Part shown: positions 16,711 to 25,548 of the stretch, in pieces
How the letters are laid out: each line of letters begins with the position of its first letter
Numbering within the stretch: the stretch's first letter is position 1
Source of the DNA: Sinorhizobium terangae
GTDB taxonomy: Bacteria > Pseudomonadota > Alphaproteobacteria > Rhizobiales > Rhizobiaceae
Assembly (NCBI RefSeq): GCF_029714365.1
Contig: NZ_CP121659.1
Location: 1,240,001 to 1,304,000, forward strand
Length of the DNA stretch: 64,000 bases
Reading direction: 5' to 3'
Translations under genes and position numbers: made by a program
The notes under the pieces: generated by a model
Database searches by the model: none
Told to the model about the DNA's origin: nothing
What the model saw: only the letters and a program-made list of their open reading frames with translations

Positions 16711-18513
16711 ATGGACGTATTGGCGGACCCGATCCAAAGGGCATTTCTCGGCGTCGAGCGCTCGGTCAGCGGGCAGCGCTGGGTGTCGCGTCTGGATCAA
16801 GCCGGGCAAAACCGGGCCTTGGCGATTAGCCAGGTCCATGGCTATTCCGAGATGATCGCCCGCGTGCTCGCCGGCCGCGGCGTAGCGCTCGACGATGCTG
16901 CCGCGTTTCTCGATCCGACGCTTCGCGCGCTAATGCCGGATCCGGACACGTTGACCGATTGTCGCAAGGCGGCCGAGCGACTGGCACTGGCGACGCGCCG
17001 CCACGAAAAGGTGGTGATATTCGGGGACTATGACGTCGACGGCGCCGCCTCTTGCGCGCTGATGGTCCGCTTCCTGCGCCATTTCGGCATCGAGGCCGAC
17101 ATTTACATTCCGGACCGCATCTTCGAAGGTTACGGGCCCAATCCGCAAGCGATCGAACAACTGGTCGACAACGGAGCCGATCTTATCGTTACGGTCGACT
17201 GCGGTTCGACCAGCCACGAGTCCCTTGAGGTTGCCGCCCGCCGCGGCGTCGACGTCGTCGTCATCGACCACCATCAAGTGGGGTCATCCCTCCCGCCGTG
17301 CCATGCGCTCGTCAATCCGAACCGCGAGGACGACCTCTCCGGCCAGGGGCATCTTTGTGCTGCCGGCGTCGTCTATCTTGCCCTCGTCAATACCTTGCGG
17401 GTGCTGCGCGGCCAAAGGGATCCGCGTGCTGCGTCGTTCGATCTGTTGGCGCAGCTTGATCTTGTCGCATTGGCGACCGTCTGCGATGTGGTGCCGCTCA
17501 AGGGGCTCAATCGCGCCTATGTGGTCAAGGGGCTGATCGCCGCGCGTCACATGGGAAATAAGGGCCTCGCGGCGCTTCTCCGCAAGGCTGCAATCGGCGG
17601 CCCGGTGACGCCCTATCATCTTGGATTCCTGATCGGCCCGCGTATCAATGCGGGTGGACGAATCGGCGATGCCGCCTTGGGCAGCAGGCTGTTGGCGCTC
17701 GAAGATGCGGCGGCCGCCGAAACGATTGCCGGCCGGCTCGACGAGCTTAACCGCGAGCGTCAGGCCATGGAGGCGGCGATGCTCGCCGAGGCCGAAGCGG
17801 AGGTGCTGGCGGAATACGGGACCGGCGAGGGGGCTTCGGTGATCGTCACGGCGCGGGAAAGCTGGCACCCGGGAATCGTTGGGCTCATCGCGGCACGCAT
17901 CAAGGAAAAATTCCGCCGGCCTGCCTTCGCGATCGCCTTTGACCCGAGTGGGCGAGGAACGGGATCGGGGCGTTCGATCAATGGTTTCGACATGGGCCGG
18001 ATGGTGCGGGCGGCGGTCGAAAGCGGTCTTCTCGTCAAGGGCGGCGGCCATGCCATGGCTGCGGGCTTGACAGTTGAGCGCACAAATCTCGGCAGGCTTC
18101 GGCAATTCTTCGAAGAGCGGGCCGAAGCGGTGGTGCGCGATCTTGTGTCCACGGAGACCCTGAAGGTTGACGGCGCGCTCGGTGCGTCGGGTGCGACGAT
18201 CGAACTGGTCGATCTCCTGGAGCAGGCCGGCCCCTATGGTTCTGGACATCCGCAGCCGATCTTCGCCTTTCCGCAGCACCGGCTGCGTGACTCCCGACAG
18301 GTCGGCGCCAATCACGTCAAGGTAACGCTCGAGGGCCAGGATGGCAGCCGGATCGACGGCATCGCCTTTCGCGCCACCGAAACGCCTATCGGCGACTTCC
18401 TGCTTGGCAGCCGCGGCTCCACCATTCATGTGGCGGGATCGGTTTCGGCGGACCTCTGGCAGGGAACCCGTCGCGTCCAACTGCGTGTAGCGGACGCAGC
18501 AAAGGCGATCTGA
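16711..18513 (+). CDS. recJ: Single-stranded-DNA-specific exonuclease RecJ
   Basis: 600-residue 5'-3' ssDNA exonuclease of the DHH superfamily. Motif I (GDYDVDGAAS, about residue 105) and motif III (VIDHHQVG, about residue 187) carry the Mn2+ ligands. The DHHA1 domain includes GRSINGFDMG and GGGHAMAAGLTVE near residue 445, followed by the C-terminal OB-like domain. ATG 16711 gives the expected length; an in-frame extension upstream crosses the presumed hom terminator. It acts in recombination and mismatch repair. Confidence 0.96.
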   Translation: MDVLADPIQRAFLGVERSVSGQRWVSRLDQAGQNRALAISQVHGYSEMIARVLAGRGVALDDAAAFLDPTLRALMPDPDTLTDCRKAAERLALATRRHEKVVIFGDYDVDGAASCALMVRFLRHFGIEADIYIPDRIFEGYGPNPQAIEQLVDNGADLIVTVDCGSTSHESLEVAARRGVDVVVIDHHQVGSSLPPCHALVNPNREDDLSGQGHLCAAGVVYLALVNTLRVLRGQRDPRAASFDLLAQLDLVALATVCDVVPLKGLNRAYVVKGLIAARHMGNKGLAALLRKAAIGGPVTPYHLGFLIGPRINAGGRIGDAALGSRLLALEDAAAAETIAGRLDELNRERQAMEAAMLAEAEAEVLAEYGTGEGASVIVTARESWHPGIVGLIAARIKEKFRRPAFAIAFDPSGRGTGSGRSINGFDMGRMVRAAVESGLLVKGGGHAMAAGLTVERTNLGRLRQFFEERAEAVVRDLVSTETLKVDGALGASGATIELVDLLEQAGPYGSGHPQPIFAFPQHRLRDSRQVGANHVKVTLEGQDGSRIDGIAFRATETPIGDFLLGSRGSTIHVAGSVSADLWQGTRRVQLRVADAAKAI

Positions 18514-18608
18514 CGAATTCGAGAATGGTGGAGCGTGATACTCCTCGCTTGGTCCAAAGCCCTTCCAACCATGCCGACCCGGCGGTTATCTCAGTAGCGT
18601 GACCGCCT

Positions 18609-18881
18609 CTATCGGAAAGCGAATCCCCCGGGTGCACCGCTCTGCGGTACGATAGTCGGGTCGGAGAAATTGCGGTAACCGAGCAGCGGAACGTCGCATT
18701 TCAGATCAAACTGGCCGACGGGCGCCTTGCGGACACAATCATTCGTCGTGCGGTACGGATGGCCTGCTATCTGATGGGTTCCAGGCGTAGGCCCGATGCT
18801 GCCGGTCGTGGTGGTGCACGAGACGAGCGCTGCACTGGAAAGCACGCTGGCCGTAATCAATGTCGAAGCGCAATAATTCAT
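18609..18881 (-). CDS. Small lipoprotein, unknown function
   Basis: 90 residues from ATG 18881 behind GGGGGGAA. The signal peptide (residues 1-22) ends in a lipobox VLSSAALVSC, so Cys 22 should be acylated. The mature part has two cysteines (TTNDCVRKAP and DLKCDVPLLG) that could form a disulfide. The spacing resembles small 'DUF2846-like/Omp10-like' rhizobial lipoproteins, but I do not recognise the family. It stands alone, convergent with recJ. Confidence 0.8.
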   Translation of the reverse strand: MNYCASTLITASVLSSAALVSCTTTTGSIGPTPGTHQIAGHPYRTTNDCVRKAPVGQFDLKCDVPLLGYRNFSDPTIVPQSGAPGGFAFR

Positions 18882-19064
18882 GGATTCCCCCCAATTTCGT
18901 TTTCCGGCTGGTCAGCAGTCGGATCAGGCTTCCAATATATCAGAAAGTGCTCAAATATAGGGGCAAGGCCTAAGTACAGTATTCCTAAGGCGAATTGCTA
19001 TCTGGCCGGAACCTTTGGTCAGGTTGGCTTACGCCTGTGTAACTGTAAGATTTGATTGGGATTA

Positions 19065-19140
19065 TGGCACGCCCAACGGGACTCGAACCCGTGTTTCCGC
19101 CGTGAAAGGGCGGCGTCCTAGACCGCTAGACGATGGGCGC
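19065..19140 (-). tRNA. tRNA-Glu (UUC), copy 1
   Basis: 76 nt including encoded CCA. The acceptor GCGCCCA pairs with TGGGCGT, and the anticodon stem-loop CCGCC-CTTTCAC-GGCGG gives anticodon UUC. The sequence is identical over the tRNA to the copies at 36471 and 36721. Confidence 0.97.
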
Positions 19141-19155
19141 CCAAGACGACGTGGC

Positions 19156-19184
19156 TTATAGTAAGCGCCTCGGATTCCCGCAAG
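19156..19184 (-). promoter_or_regulatory. Promoter of tRNA-Glu copy 1
   Basis: On the minus strand a -35 box CTTGCG (19179-19184) and a -10 box CTATAA (19156-19161) are separated by exactly 17 bp. The same boxes and spacing precede the tRNA-Glu(UUC) copies at 36.5 and 36.7 kb. Confidence 0.8.
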
Positions 19185-19294
19185 TGATGAAGAGCCATTA
19201 AATTCAAATTTTTGCGGAAAACTTGTAGTGGTTCGACGTCATCAAGCCGCGAGCGTTCGTCGCGCCATGTTTAGCGTCAAGAGCGAGATGGGAT

Positions 19295-19369
19295 TGGTAC
19301 GCCCAACGGGACTCGAACCCGTGTTACCGCCGTGAGAGGGCGGCGTCCTGACCGCTAGACGATGGGCGC
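19295..19369 (-). tRNA. tRNA-Glu (CUC)
   Basis: 75 nt including CCA. The acceptor GCGCCCA pairs with TGGGCGT, and the anticodon stem-loop CCGCC-CTCTCAC-GGCGG gives anticodon CUC. It is close in sequence to the UUC copies, so it probably arose by duplication. Confidence 0.95.
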
Positions 19370-19831
19370 GCGGGACGAATTGCACATATAGCTCAAGCCT
19401 TGGGATTTCCCAAGCCCCGGCGCGAGCGGCGACGGTAAAAATCACTCGGCAACATACAATAATTGGGAAAACGGGAGGAGTGGCACGCCCAGCAGGCGTG
19501 CCACCACCTTTGGGAACATTTTCTCGGGGACATTCCGGCCCATCCTTTCCAGTGCTTCCAATGGCCTGCGGACGCCACCGCAGCCGTGCCCACCGGAGTG
19601 CCGGCACTGTTTCTTGTATCACGAGGAAGAACTAGAGCCGCTGTCTCTCAGGCCATAATCCTTACCGCGCGACGGCGGATGCTTACTTGAATGAAACACG
19701 CAGTCTTGGCGAAGACGCGGCTGGCAAGTAATTACATCGTGCAACTCGCTCGTACTCACCCACCGCGGCCGCGTCGGCCTCCTTGAGAGAGCAAGCAAAA
19801 AGATGCTGCGGAAAAGCGCAGCCGGCTAGGA
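19370..19831. other. Non-coding stretch at the left edge of the glycan island
   Basis: About 460 bp between tRNA-Glu(CUC) and the first island gene. It contains the tRNA promoter and an inverted repeat with 10-bp arms (19480-19489 with 19495-19504). Short frames present here lack ribosome sites and family likeness. No integrase remnant was seen. Confidence 0.6.
19386..19414 (-). promoter_or_regulatory. Promoter of tRNA-Glu (CUC)
   Basis: Minus-strand -35 CTTGGG (19409-19414) and -10 CTATAT (19386-19391) with 17 bp between them, about 17 bp upstream of the tRNA 5' end. Confidence 0.75.
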
Positions 19832-20686
19832 ATGGAGCAAATGACTACAAGCGTGTTGGCAGCCAGCGGCGGCGTTAAACAAGTGATCTGCATCAATTGG
19901 GGAACGAAGTATGGAGCCCCGTTCATAAATCGACTTTACGCGATGGTGGCTCGCAACATTACGCCGCCTTTCACCTTCACTTGCTTTACCGACAACCGCG
20001 CAGGTTTGAACCCGGAAATAAGTTGCGAGGACCTACCGCCACTCGACGTGGAGAACATGCCGATAAATACCAGAGGCATCTGGCCAAAGGCCCGACTCTG
20101 GGGGGCGACGTTGGGAAAGCTGAGAGGTCCAGTTCTTTTTCTCGATCTGGATCTCGTGATCGTTTCCTCTCTCGACGGTTTTTTTGAGGTTGGTGAGGCG
20201 GATGACATCGTCATGACGAGAAATCAGACGACGCCCTTTGAGCGCCTAGGGCAAACGTCACTCTTCCGTTTTCCGGTTGGGAAGCTCGTGCCGCTGCAGG
20301 AAAGGTTTCGATCCGATCCACAGGGTGTGGCCGACGAGTACCGTTACGAGCAACGCTTCGTAAGCCGCAACGCGCCCGGGGGGATAACATTCTTTCCACG
20401 AAAATGGGTTCTCCACTTTCGCCAGGACTGCCGTTGGCCATTCCCGCTCAACTATCTTCTTGCTCCACGTCTGCCGAGCGATGCGCGTGTCATTATTTTC
20501 CCGCGCGGTCTGCACCCACAGCACGCGATCGAAGGGCGATATGGAACCAAGGCTCCCCATAAGACGGCGTTCAAGCACATAGCGGGTGTCTTCGATCCGA
20601 AGCAAAGGAAGAACAAGGGCGCGCTGCAGTACCTGCGGCACTATATTCGTCCGACGCCTTGGGTGGCCGAGCACTGGCGCGAATAG
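19832..20686 (+). CDS. Putative glycosyltransferase (GT-A, GT8-like)
   Basis: 284 residues. The segment VLFLDLDLVIVSSLDGFF near residue 100 carries a D-x-D metal/nucleotide-sugar motif preceded by a hydrophobic strand. This is typical of GT8-like GT-A transferases, as is the start VICINWGTKYGAPFINRLY. A late segment FPRGLHPQHAIEG may complete the active site. There is no signal peptide or membrane helix, so it is cytoplasmic or peripheral. A second ATG at 19841 has a better-placed GGAG and could be the true start. The acceptor is unknown; context suggests a surface polysaccharide or LPS core. Confidence 0.8.
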   Translation: MEQMTTSVLAASGGVKQVICINWGTKYGAPFINRLYAMVARNITPPFTFTCFTDNRAGLNPEISCEDLPPLDVENMPINTRGIWPKARLWGATLGKLRGPVLFLDLDLVIVSSLDGFFEVGEADDIVMTRNQTTPFERLGQTSLFRFPVGKLVPLQERFRSDPQGVADEYRYEQRFVSRNAPGGITFFPRKWVLHFRQDCRWPFPLNYLLAPRLPSDARVIIFPRGLHPQHAIEGRYGTKAPHKTAFKHIAGVFDPKQRKNKGALQYLRHYIRPTPWVAEHWRE

Positions 20687-20712
20687 GCGTGCGGATGGCC
20701 GCACTTGAGGTC

Positions 20713-21681
20713 TTACGGGCGATTGAGCTGCGAACGGATTACCGAGGCGATACGGCGCGTTTCGTCGAGTGGCTCGTAGCTGTAGGGTTCGATTTTTCCT
20801 TTGAACGGCCGCGTCAGCTGCAGAGTTTCGTTGAGGTCCCTGTGATAGCGCTCGAACTTGTCCAGCCGCGGACCCACGACGGGGGTTAGGTCAAGCGTAA
20901 AGACCGGCTTGCCCGTCGCCAGAGCCTCGCAGGGCATTGTGATCGAGTCCTTGGCGATCACGAAGGCGTCGGCGGCGGCCATATAGTCGAGGTAGGGGTT
21001 TTCGCTTCGCCTGTCCCACACGGCAATGCTTTCGCTGTTGAGTGCCGACAGGGCCTGCTGAGTGTGGTCTTCAGATCTGCGTGAGACCGACACAACGATG
21101 CGCCAGCCTTCTTTCTCCAATTGCTCGATGGCCCTCTTTATATTCTGGTGCGTTCTGTCGTCATAAACATATGCGCCATTCGAGCCGCCTACGAAGACGG
21201 CAGCTATTGGCTGCCCGTCCGGCGACAAACGTCTGCGCGCGGCATCCCTAAGAGGTGCCAGCCGCGCCGAGGTGATCTGATGCGGTACTCCGACCATCGA
21301 ATGATAATTCGGCCGCTCGTTCAATTCGTCGACCCAATCGTGGCGAGAGACGAAGACGAGATCATATCCTTCGATGCGCGGCCGCTGGAGGTGCACGGTC
21401 AGAGGCTTGCCGCCATAGGCCGCCTTGATGTCAAGAACTGCGGGTTCTGCCCGAAAACCGCAGGAGATTACCAGCTCGGGACGCTGTTCCCTTTTGCGAA
21501 AGAGCCTGGGTTCGAACAGTTTTCTCAAGCCGCGGGCCCGACTGATCAATTTGACGACCGGCTCGTGGTGAAACTCCTTTCCAACGCCAAGGCACTGCGT
21601 AAGCGTTCCCGCCTTGCTTTCTGCCACCGCCCACACGCAGCGCTCCGACGCTTTCGTCGCCTTGTCGTCGTTGTCTTGCAA
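20713..21681 (-). CDS. ELM1-family protein (GT-B-like)
   Basis: 322-residue member of the 'mitochondrial fission ELM1' family. Supporting stretches are SKAGTLTQCLGV near residue 22, VISCGFRAEP near 72, VGVPHQITSARL near 132, AVFVGGSNGAYVY, and ADAFVIAKDSITMPCEALATGKPVF near 240. The last is a glycosyltransferase-B-like donor-site pattern (D-S-x-x-M-x-x-E-A). In bacteria the family is often found with LPS or capsule genes and is probably a glycosyltransferase; the plant homologue works in mitochondrial division. It is leftward, facing away from the GT92 gene's downstream end. Confidence 0.85.
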   Translation of the reverse strand: MQDNDDKATKASERCVWAVAESKAGTLTQCLGVGKEFHHEPVVKLISRARGLRKLFEPRLFRKREQRPELVISCGFRAEPAVLDIKAAYGGKPLTVHLQRPRIEGYDLVFVSRHDWVDELNERPNYHSMVGVPHQITSARLAPLRDAARRRLSPDGQPIAAVFVGGSNGAYVYDDRTHQNIKRAIEQLEKEGWRIVVSVSRRSEDHTQQALSALNSESIAVWDRRSENPYLDYMAAADAFVIAKDSITMPCEALATGKPVFTLDLTPVVGPRLDKFERYHRDLNETLQLTRPFKGKIEPYSYEPLDETRRIASVIRSQLNRP

Positions 21682-21733
21682 ACCTGAACTCCGAATCTGA
21701 CGCTATTTTGTACCGCGCGTGCCTTGCGCCGGC

Positions 21734-22648
21734 TTACTGACCGAGATCGATCCCATTTTTGTCGATGAATTCGAGCATGCCGCGGTCTTCGACGACATTG
21801 GTTTCGATATACCTGATGGTGGTAGCGACCTTGTTTCGGTATTTCGCCGTTGATCCATCGAAAGACCAGCCTCTGTCTGTCTTTTCCTTCAACTCCTCGA
21901 TCGACTTCGCGTAGTAGTGATTGAGCTGTACGAACTCTGCAGAGTAAAATTCGGCAGCCTTCCGCTTATTCCTTGGTACCACTTTTCCCGCATCATTTGC
22001 GGTTCTGTCGCCATAGGAACGTGTTTGAAAGTGGTGCACGCCCACTTTCGTCACCTCGACCGGATCGACAATGCATTTGAAATTACTTGCGTCGAGGTTC
22101 TGCTGCATCGGATCGGAGACCCGCATTTTGTAATTGAGGCATACGGGCCCTGCTGGTCGCGAGACGTGACCGCTATGGCCGAACATGTGCCACGGCAAGG
22201 AAATATTCGGAAATCCGCCTGCTCCTCGCAGGGCTTCTTCTAACGTCCGGCCTTTCTTGGGAAGCAAGAATTCATCGACGTCGATGAACGCCATACGATC
22301 GTACCTGCCGCCAAAGTTTAGAATCGCATGTGCGAAGGCAATCGTCTGCCCGTTCAAAAACTCACCACTTTCCTCATCCCGCATGCGAAGTTTCCAGGGG
22401 ACGACAGTCAGTTCCTCGGGCTTCAACGCCCGCTGAAGCACCTCGCGCGTGCCATCAGTCGAGCCGTCTTCATAGATGTGAAAATGTCGAACCCCGACGG
22501 CTTGGTGAAAACGCACCCACTCCTCGATGTAGCTAGCTTCGTTTTTCACGCAGGCGACGATCGCAATGCCGTGCCGGCTCAACTCTGCTGGCGGAGGTGT
22601 GATGGCAAGTTCTCTAGTAAGATGCCGATTAGCCTTCAGTCCAAACAT
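21734..22648 (-). CDS. Glycosyltransferase family 92 protein
   Basis: 304 residues. It shows the GT92 (DUF23) hallmarks: CVKNEASYIEEWVRFHQAVG near residue 32, HIYEDGSTDGT for nucleotide binding, the catalytic-metal motif FIDVDEFLLP near 118, and a conserved histidine block VGVHHFQTRSYG near 210. GT92 enzymes transfer galactose or related sugars. It has no signal peptide. It is transcribed leftward toward the ELM1 gene with an 52-bp gap, so the two probably form an operon. Confidence 0.9.
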   Translation of the reverse strand: MFGLKANRHLTRELAITPPPAELSRHGIAIVACVKNEASYIEEWVRFHQAVGVRHFHIYEDGSTDGTREVLQRALKPEELTVVPWKLRMRDEESGEFLNGQTIAFAHAILNFGGRYDRMAFIDVDEFLLPKKGRTLEEALRGAGGFPNISLPWHMFGHSGHVSRPAGPVCLNYKMRVSDPMQQNLDASNFKCIVDPVEVTKVGVHHFQTRSYGDRTANDAGKVVPRNKRKAAEFYSAEFVQLNHYYAKSIEELKEKTDRGWSFDGSTAKYRNKVATTIRYIETNVVEDRGMLEFIDKNGIDLGQ

Positions 22649-22800
22649 CTACGACCCTTGGTTGCTAACATGGAGTGGCTCTTTTGTTGGCCGCACCCTA
22701 GGTCGGCGCAGAAGGATGAGGAACGTTGCGCCTACTTGAACATGCATTTTCTGGTCTTATCAACTGTGCTGCTTTGATTTGGATAGATCACCATTTATAG

Positions 22801-23715
22801 ATGGGGCAAGCCGGACTTCGAATCCGAGCCTCGGTAATATGGAGAAAGCGCGCTGAAAGCACGTTAAGGTTGGGATGGGTGTCCATGGACTTTCCCGCTT
22901 CCGGAACGACGGAGAAGTTGACGACAACGGAGCAATGGCGTGCACTGTTTTCCACGTTCTCACACATCGTTCTCGTCGCCAACAGCGACGAGGTTAGCGT
23001 CAAGGAACTTCAGGCCGAATACCCGCGGACGGCTCTCTTTGTATTCTTCAACAAGGTCTACAAGGTTCTTGACGAACAATTTTCCGGGCGCTCCCTACTG
23101 ATATCACGCGCTCAACCGCGAGGCGCCAACATCGTCTACCGACAGGAAGTCGCTGACGTCCTCAAGCTGTTCGCGCCCCAGGAGTTCCTGGGTATCATGA
23201 ACATCCGCCTGGCCGCGAGCGAGAGGTTGAACACAAGCTCGGATTACTTGGGAACGCCCACCGGACATTTGGACTTGACGGGCTTCTGCGCTGACTTTTA
23301 TCCGCAGGATAAAGTTCCTACGAGCGGCTTCGCCATCGCCCTGTGGCTGGTGGACCAGGCACTTCCGGCCGAGATCGTTCTGGCGGGCTTCTCGGCAAAG
23401 CGCAGCGAAAAGTGGCGGGTGGTGGCTGTGCACGACTGGACTTTCGAGCAGGTCTTCTTGCGCCTCTTTGCAAGAGTGGGCAAACTGACAATGCATGGTG
23501 GTATCTCGACAAACAGTTACAACTCACTCGCTTCGCGTTTCCCGGAGTTGCCCGCTGCTGAAATCTCCTCGACGATCGCCGAAGTCTTGTCGTCGCGACT
23601 GAGCCAGACCGATGCGCAAGTTGACAAGTTAATTTCTTTAACAAACGTATTGCGGTCCATTGACGAATATCTACGACGGCTGAAGCCGAAGTTTCTGAAG
23701 AAAACGAAGGTGTAG
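22801..23715 (+). CDS. Sialyltransferase-like protein A, unknown substrate
   Basis: 304 residues, or 276 if ATG 22885 is used. The pattern VPTSGFAIALWLVDQA, then EIVLAGFSAKRSEKW and VHDWTFEQVFLRLF near residue 180-220, resembles GT42-type sialyltransferases. There an S-G loop, a G-x-D/S strand and an H-x6-E/D block build the active site. The sequence also has an early strand HIVLVANSDE in place of the usual G-x-G-P-S. Three further genes in the island (23756, 24546 and 28041) share this plan with little sequence identity. It is followed 40 bp later by the second of them. Confidence 0.65.
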   Translation: MGQAGLRIRASVIWRKRAESTLRLGWVSMDFPASGTTEKLTTTEQWRALFSTFSHIVLVANSDEVSVKELQAEYPRTALFVFFNKVYKVLDEQFSGRSLLISRAQPRGANIVYRQEVADVLKLFAPQEFLGIMNIRLAASERLNTSSDYLGTPTGHLDLTGFCADFYPQDKVPTSGFAIALWLVDQALPAEIVLAGFSAKRSEKWRVVAVHDWTFEQVFLRLFARVGKLTMHGGISTNSYNSLASRFPELPAAEISSTIAEVLSSRLSQTDAQVDKLISLTNVLRSIDEYLRRLKPKFLKKTKV

Positions 23716-23755
23716 TAGTATTACATTGGCAAGTGCCGATTTCTGGTGAGGATAA

Positions 23756-24487
23756 ATGGGGTCATGGGTCTCCGACGCGCGCAAGCGCATATACCGAAAT
23801 CTGAAGTACCGCATCATACGCCCGGATCCGCCGGCTGCCCCGTTTCGATTCAATAGCCCCGTTGTGGTCGTCGGGTCCGCTCCTGTGTCCCATAAGCCGG
23901 CCGGATTGGACGGGAGCTTCAGGATCATTACCGTGAACGGCTCGCAATCGGTCATCGCCAAGTGGGGCGTCGATGCGCCTGACATAACGATGATGATGTT
24001 CAACCAGGTCGAAGGAACCACCCCGAACGCGGTTGAAGTCAGGCGTGTGCTGACGAGACAACGCACCGGCACGCTCTATGTATTTCTCTGGCGAAAGGAC
24101 GATCGCGCGCGGCTGGAGGAGGGATTGCGGGCGTTCGATTATCAATACGACCGACTGGAGATCGTTGATCGCTACGAGCGGATGGCGTTGCTGGACCGCG
24201 TGGCGAATTTGCGTTCCCTTGAGATGGACGCAGATTCCAAATGCTCAAATGGAATGAACGCGGTTCTCTTTGCCCTTTATAACGGAGCCCCCGCCGTCAT
24301 CATAACCGGGATAAACCCGAACTCAACGGGCCATGTCTACAATTCAGCGGGCCTGACTCGACTTCATGTCCACATGGACAAAGTCCTCGTTTCGAAGCTG
24401 GTTAGTGAGGGGCGCCCGGTCTTCACGGCGGATCCATCGGTTTCGGAAGAGTTGGGTATACCATTGTGGACCGCTACAAGCCGCTGA
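23756..24487 (+). CDS. Sialyltransferase-like protein B, unknown substrate
   Basis: 243 residues with a good ribosome site (GAGG). The N-terminal strand-loop VVVVGSAPVSHKP near residue 36 is the nucleotide-sugar G-x-x-P-x-S pattern. The middle SNGMNAVLFALYNGAPAVII followed by TGINPNSTGHVYN (about 165-195) matches the S-G / G-I-x-x / H arrangement of GT42-like enzymes. The C-terminus LHVHMDKVLVSKL supplies another conserved histidine. It lies between proteins A and C in a three-gene rightward run. The donor and acceptor are not predictable. Confidence 0.65.
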   Translation: MGSWVSDARKRIYRNLKYRIIRPDPPAAPFRFNSPVVVVGSAPVSHKPAGLDGSFRIITVNGSQSVIAKWGVDAPDITMMMFNQVEGTTPNAVEVRRVLTRQRTGTLYVFLWRKDDRARLEEGLRAFDYQYDRLEIVDRYERMALLDRVANLRSLEMDADSKCSNGMNAVLFALYNGAPAVIITGINPNSTGHVYNSAGLTRLHVHMDKVLVSKLVSEGRPVFTADPSVSEELGIPLWTATSR

Positions 24488-24545
24488 AATTACTTGAAAC
24501 TTACGTTGCTGCATTTGCCTGATCAACGCCTGCGATAGGAAATCA

Positions 24546-25448
24546 ATGCGTTCAAACCGTCCCTTTTCCCGTTCTTGCATCAAGATCGCCGTCCGCCTGC
24601 TGTTAGGACGATCAAGGGCACATGTGCAGGACTGGTTTCCCGGCCTCAAGATCGAGCGTGCGACTGCAGATCGAAAGGGCGCGATCCGGTATCGGGGCAA
24701 GTTGGTGGGACATCTCACGAGCTCACGCGCTTTGGAGGCAAAATCCTCGAGGGTGCTTATCGTCGGCTCCGGTCCCTCGATCGCGCAATGCGACCTCACC
24801 CGCGCAGAGGAGTATTCCTGCCTTCTTTTGAACGGCGCGGTGCATCTTTTTCCCGCCGTAATAGCAAAGCCTCTGGCAGTCGCAATTGAAGACGAGCGGT
24901 TCGTATGGAGACACTTCGATCTCATGAAGCGGATCCCGGCCGGATGCGTGTGTCTCTTGTCAGTGAGCGTCATAAGGGCAATCTGTGAATTGGACAGCAC
25001 ATGGTTGCGAGACAAGCCGATCATATTGATCGATAACTTGCGAAAGCCATATGGGCTGCCACGCCGAGACGCCGCGGAACTGCGCAAGCGGTCCCATGTA
25101 AGGCTGAGCGAGGATGGTGCGATAGGGTTTTCTGAAGATCCCTCCGCCGGCATCTTCCAAGCAGGTTCAGTGGCCGTTTCAGCGACACAGTTTGCTGTCG
25201 CCTGGAAGCCTCGCGTGATCGGGTTCGTGGGGATCGACATCAGTAATGCCGATGAGCCCAGGTACTATGAAACAACCGATAAAGCCTATTCGGGCATCAT
25301 CACGGCCCAAAAGTGGATTATCGATCATCTGGTAATGGCCCGGAGCATAGCCGTTGAAAGCGGCATCGAGATTGCAAATTACTCGCCTGTCTCGGCGCTC
25401 ATCGAGGTGGGCTTTGGCTACGACCCCACCTTTGCAAAAACTGACTGA
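24546..25448 (+). CDS. Sialyltransferase-like protein C, unknown substrate
   Basis: 300 residues, start ATG 24546 behind AGGAAA. RVLIVGSGPSIAQCDLT near residue 78 is a strong match to the G-N/S-G-P-S nucleotide-sugar loop of GT42 sialyltransferases and DUF115 proteins. Later AGSVAVSATQFAVAWKPRVI and GFVGIDISNADEPRYYE reproduce the S-loop and the G-I-D strand. This is the clearest of the four related proteins in the island. It is the last gene of the A-B-C run; a G+C-rich inverted repeat (about 25493-25525) lies between it and the convergent gene. Confidence 0.7.
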   Translation: MRSNRPFSRSCIKIAVRLLLGRSRAHVQDWFPGLKIERATADRKGAIRYRGKLVGHLTSSRALEAKSSRVLIVGSGPSIAQCDLTRAEEYSCLLLNGAVHLFPAVIAKPLAVAIEDERFVWRHFDLMKRIPAGCVCLLSVSVIRAICELDSTWLRDKPIILIDNLRKPYGLPRRDAAELRKRSHVRLSEDGAIGFSEDPSAGIFQAGSVAVSATQFAVAWKPRVIGFVGIDISNADEPRYYETTDKAYSGIITAQKWIIDHLVMARSIAVESGIEIANYSPVSALIEVGFGYDPTFAKTD

Positions 25449-25492
25449 CCTTTAGCGGGGATTGGAAGCGGAAGGTGCATCGAAGAACTGAG

Positions 25493-25525
25493 ATCGGGGC
25501 GGCAGTTCGTCTCCACCGCCCCGAT
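25493..25525. repeat. Inverted repeat between convergent genes
   Basis: Arms ATCGGGGCGG and CCGCCCCGAT, 10 bp perfect, loop about 13 nt, placed between the 3' ends of two convergent genes. It may act as a bidirectional terminator, although neither strand has a long T run. Confidence 0.5.
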
Positions 25526-25548
25526 GAAAATGGCTCATGGTGCTGCGG

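Noticed and set aside
19480..19504. Inverted repeat GTGGCACGCC/GGCGTGCCAC followed by CTCCTCCC on the minus strand
   Set aside because: The CTCCTCCC lies outside the loop and there is no companion hairpin, so it does not look like a third anti-Shine-Dalgarno sRNA.
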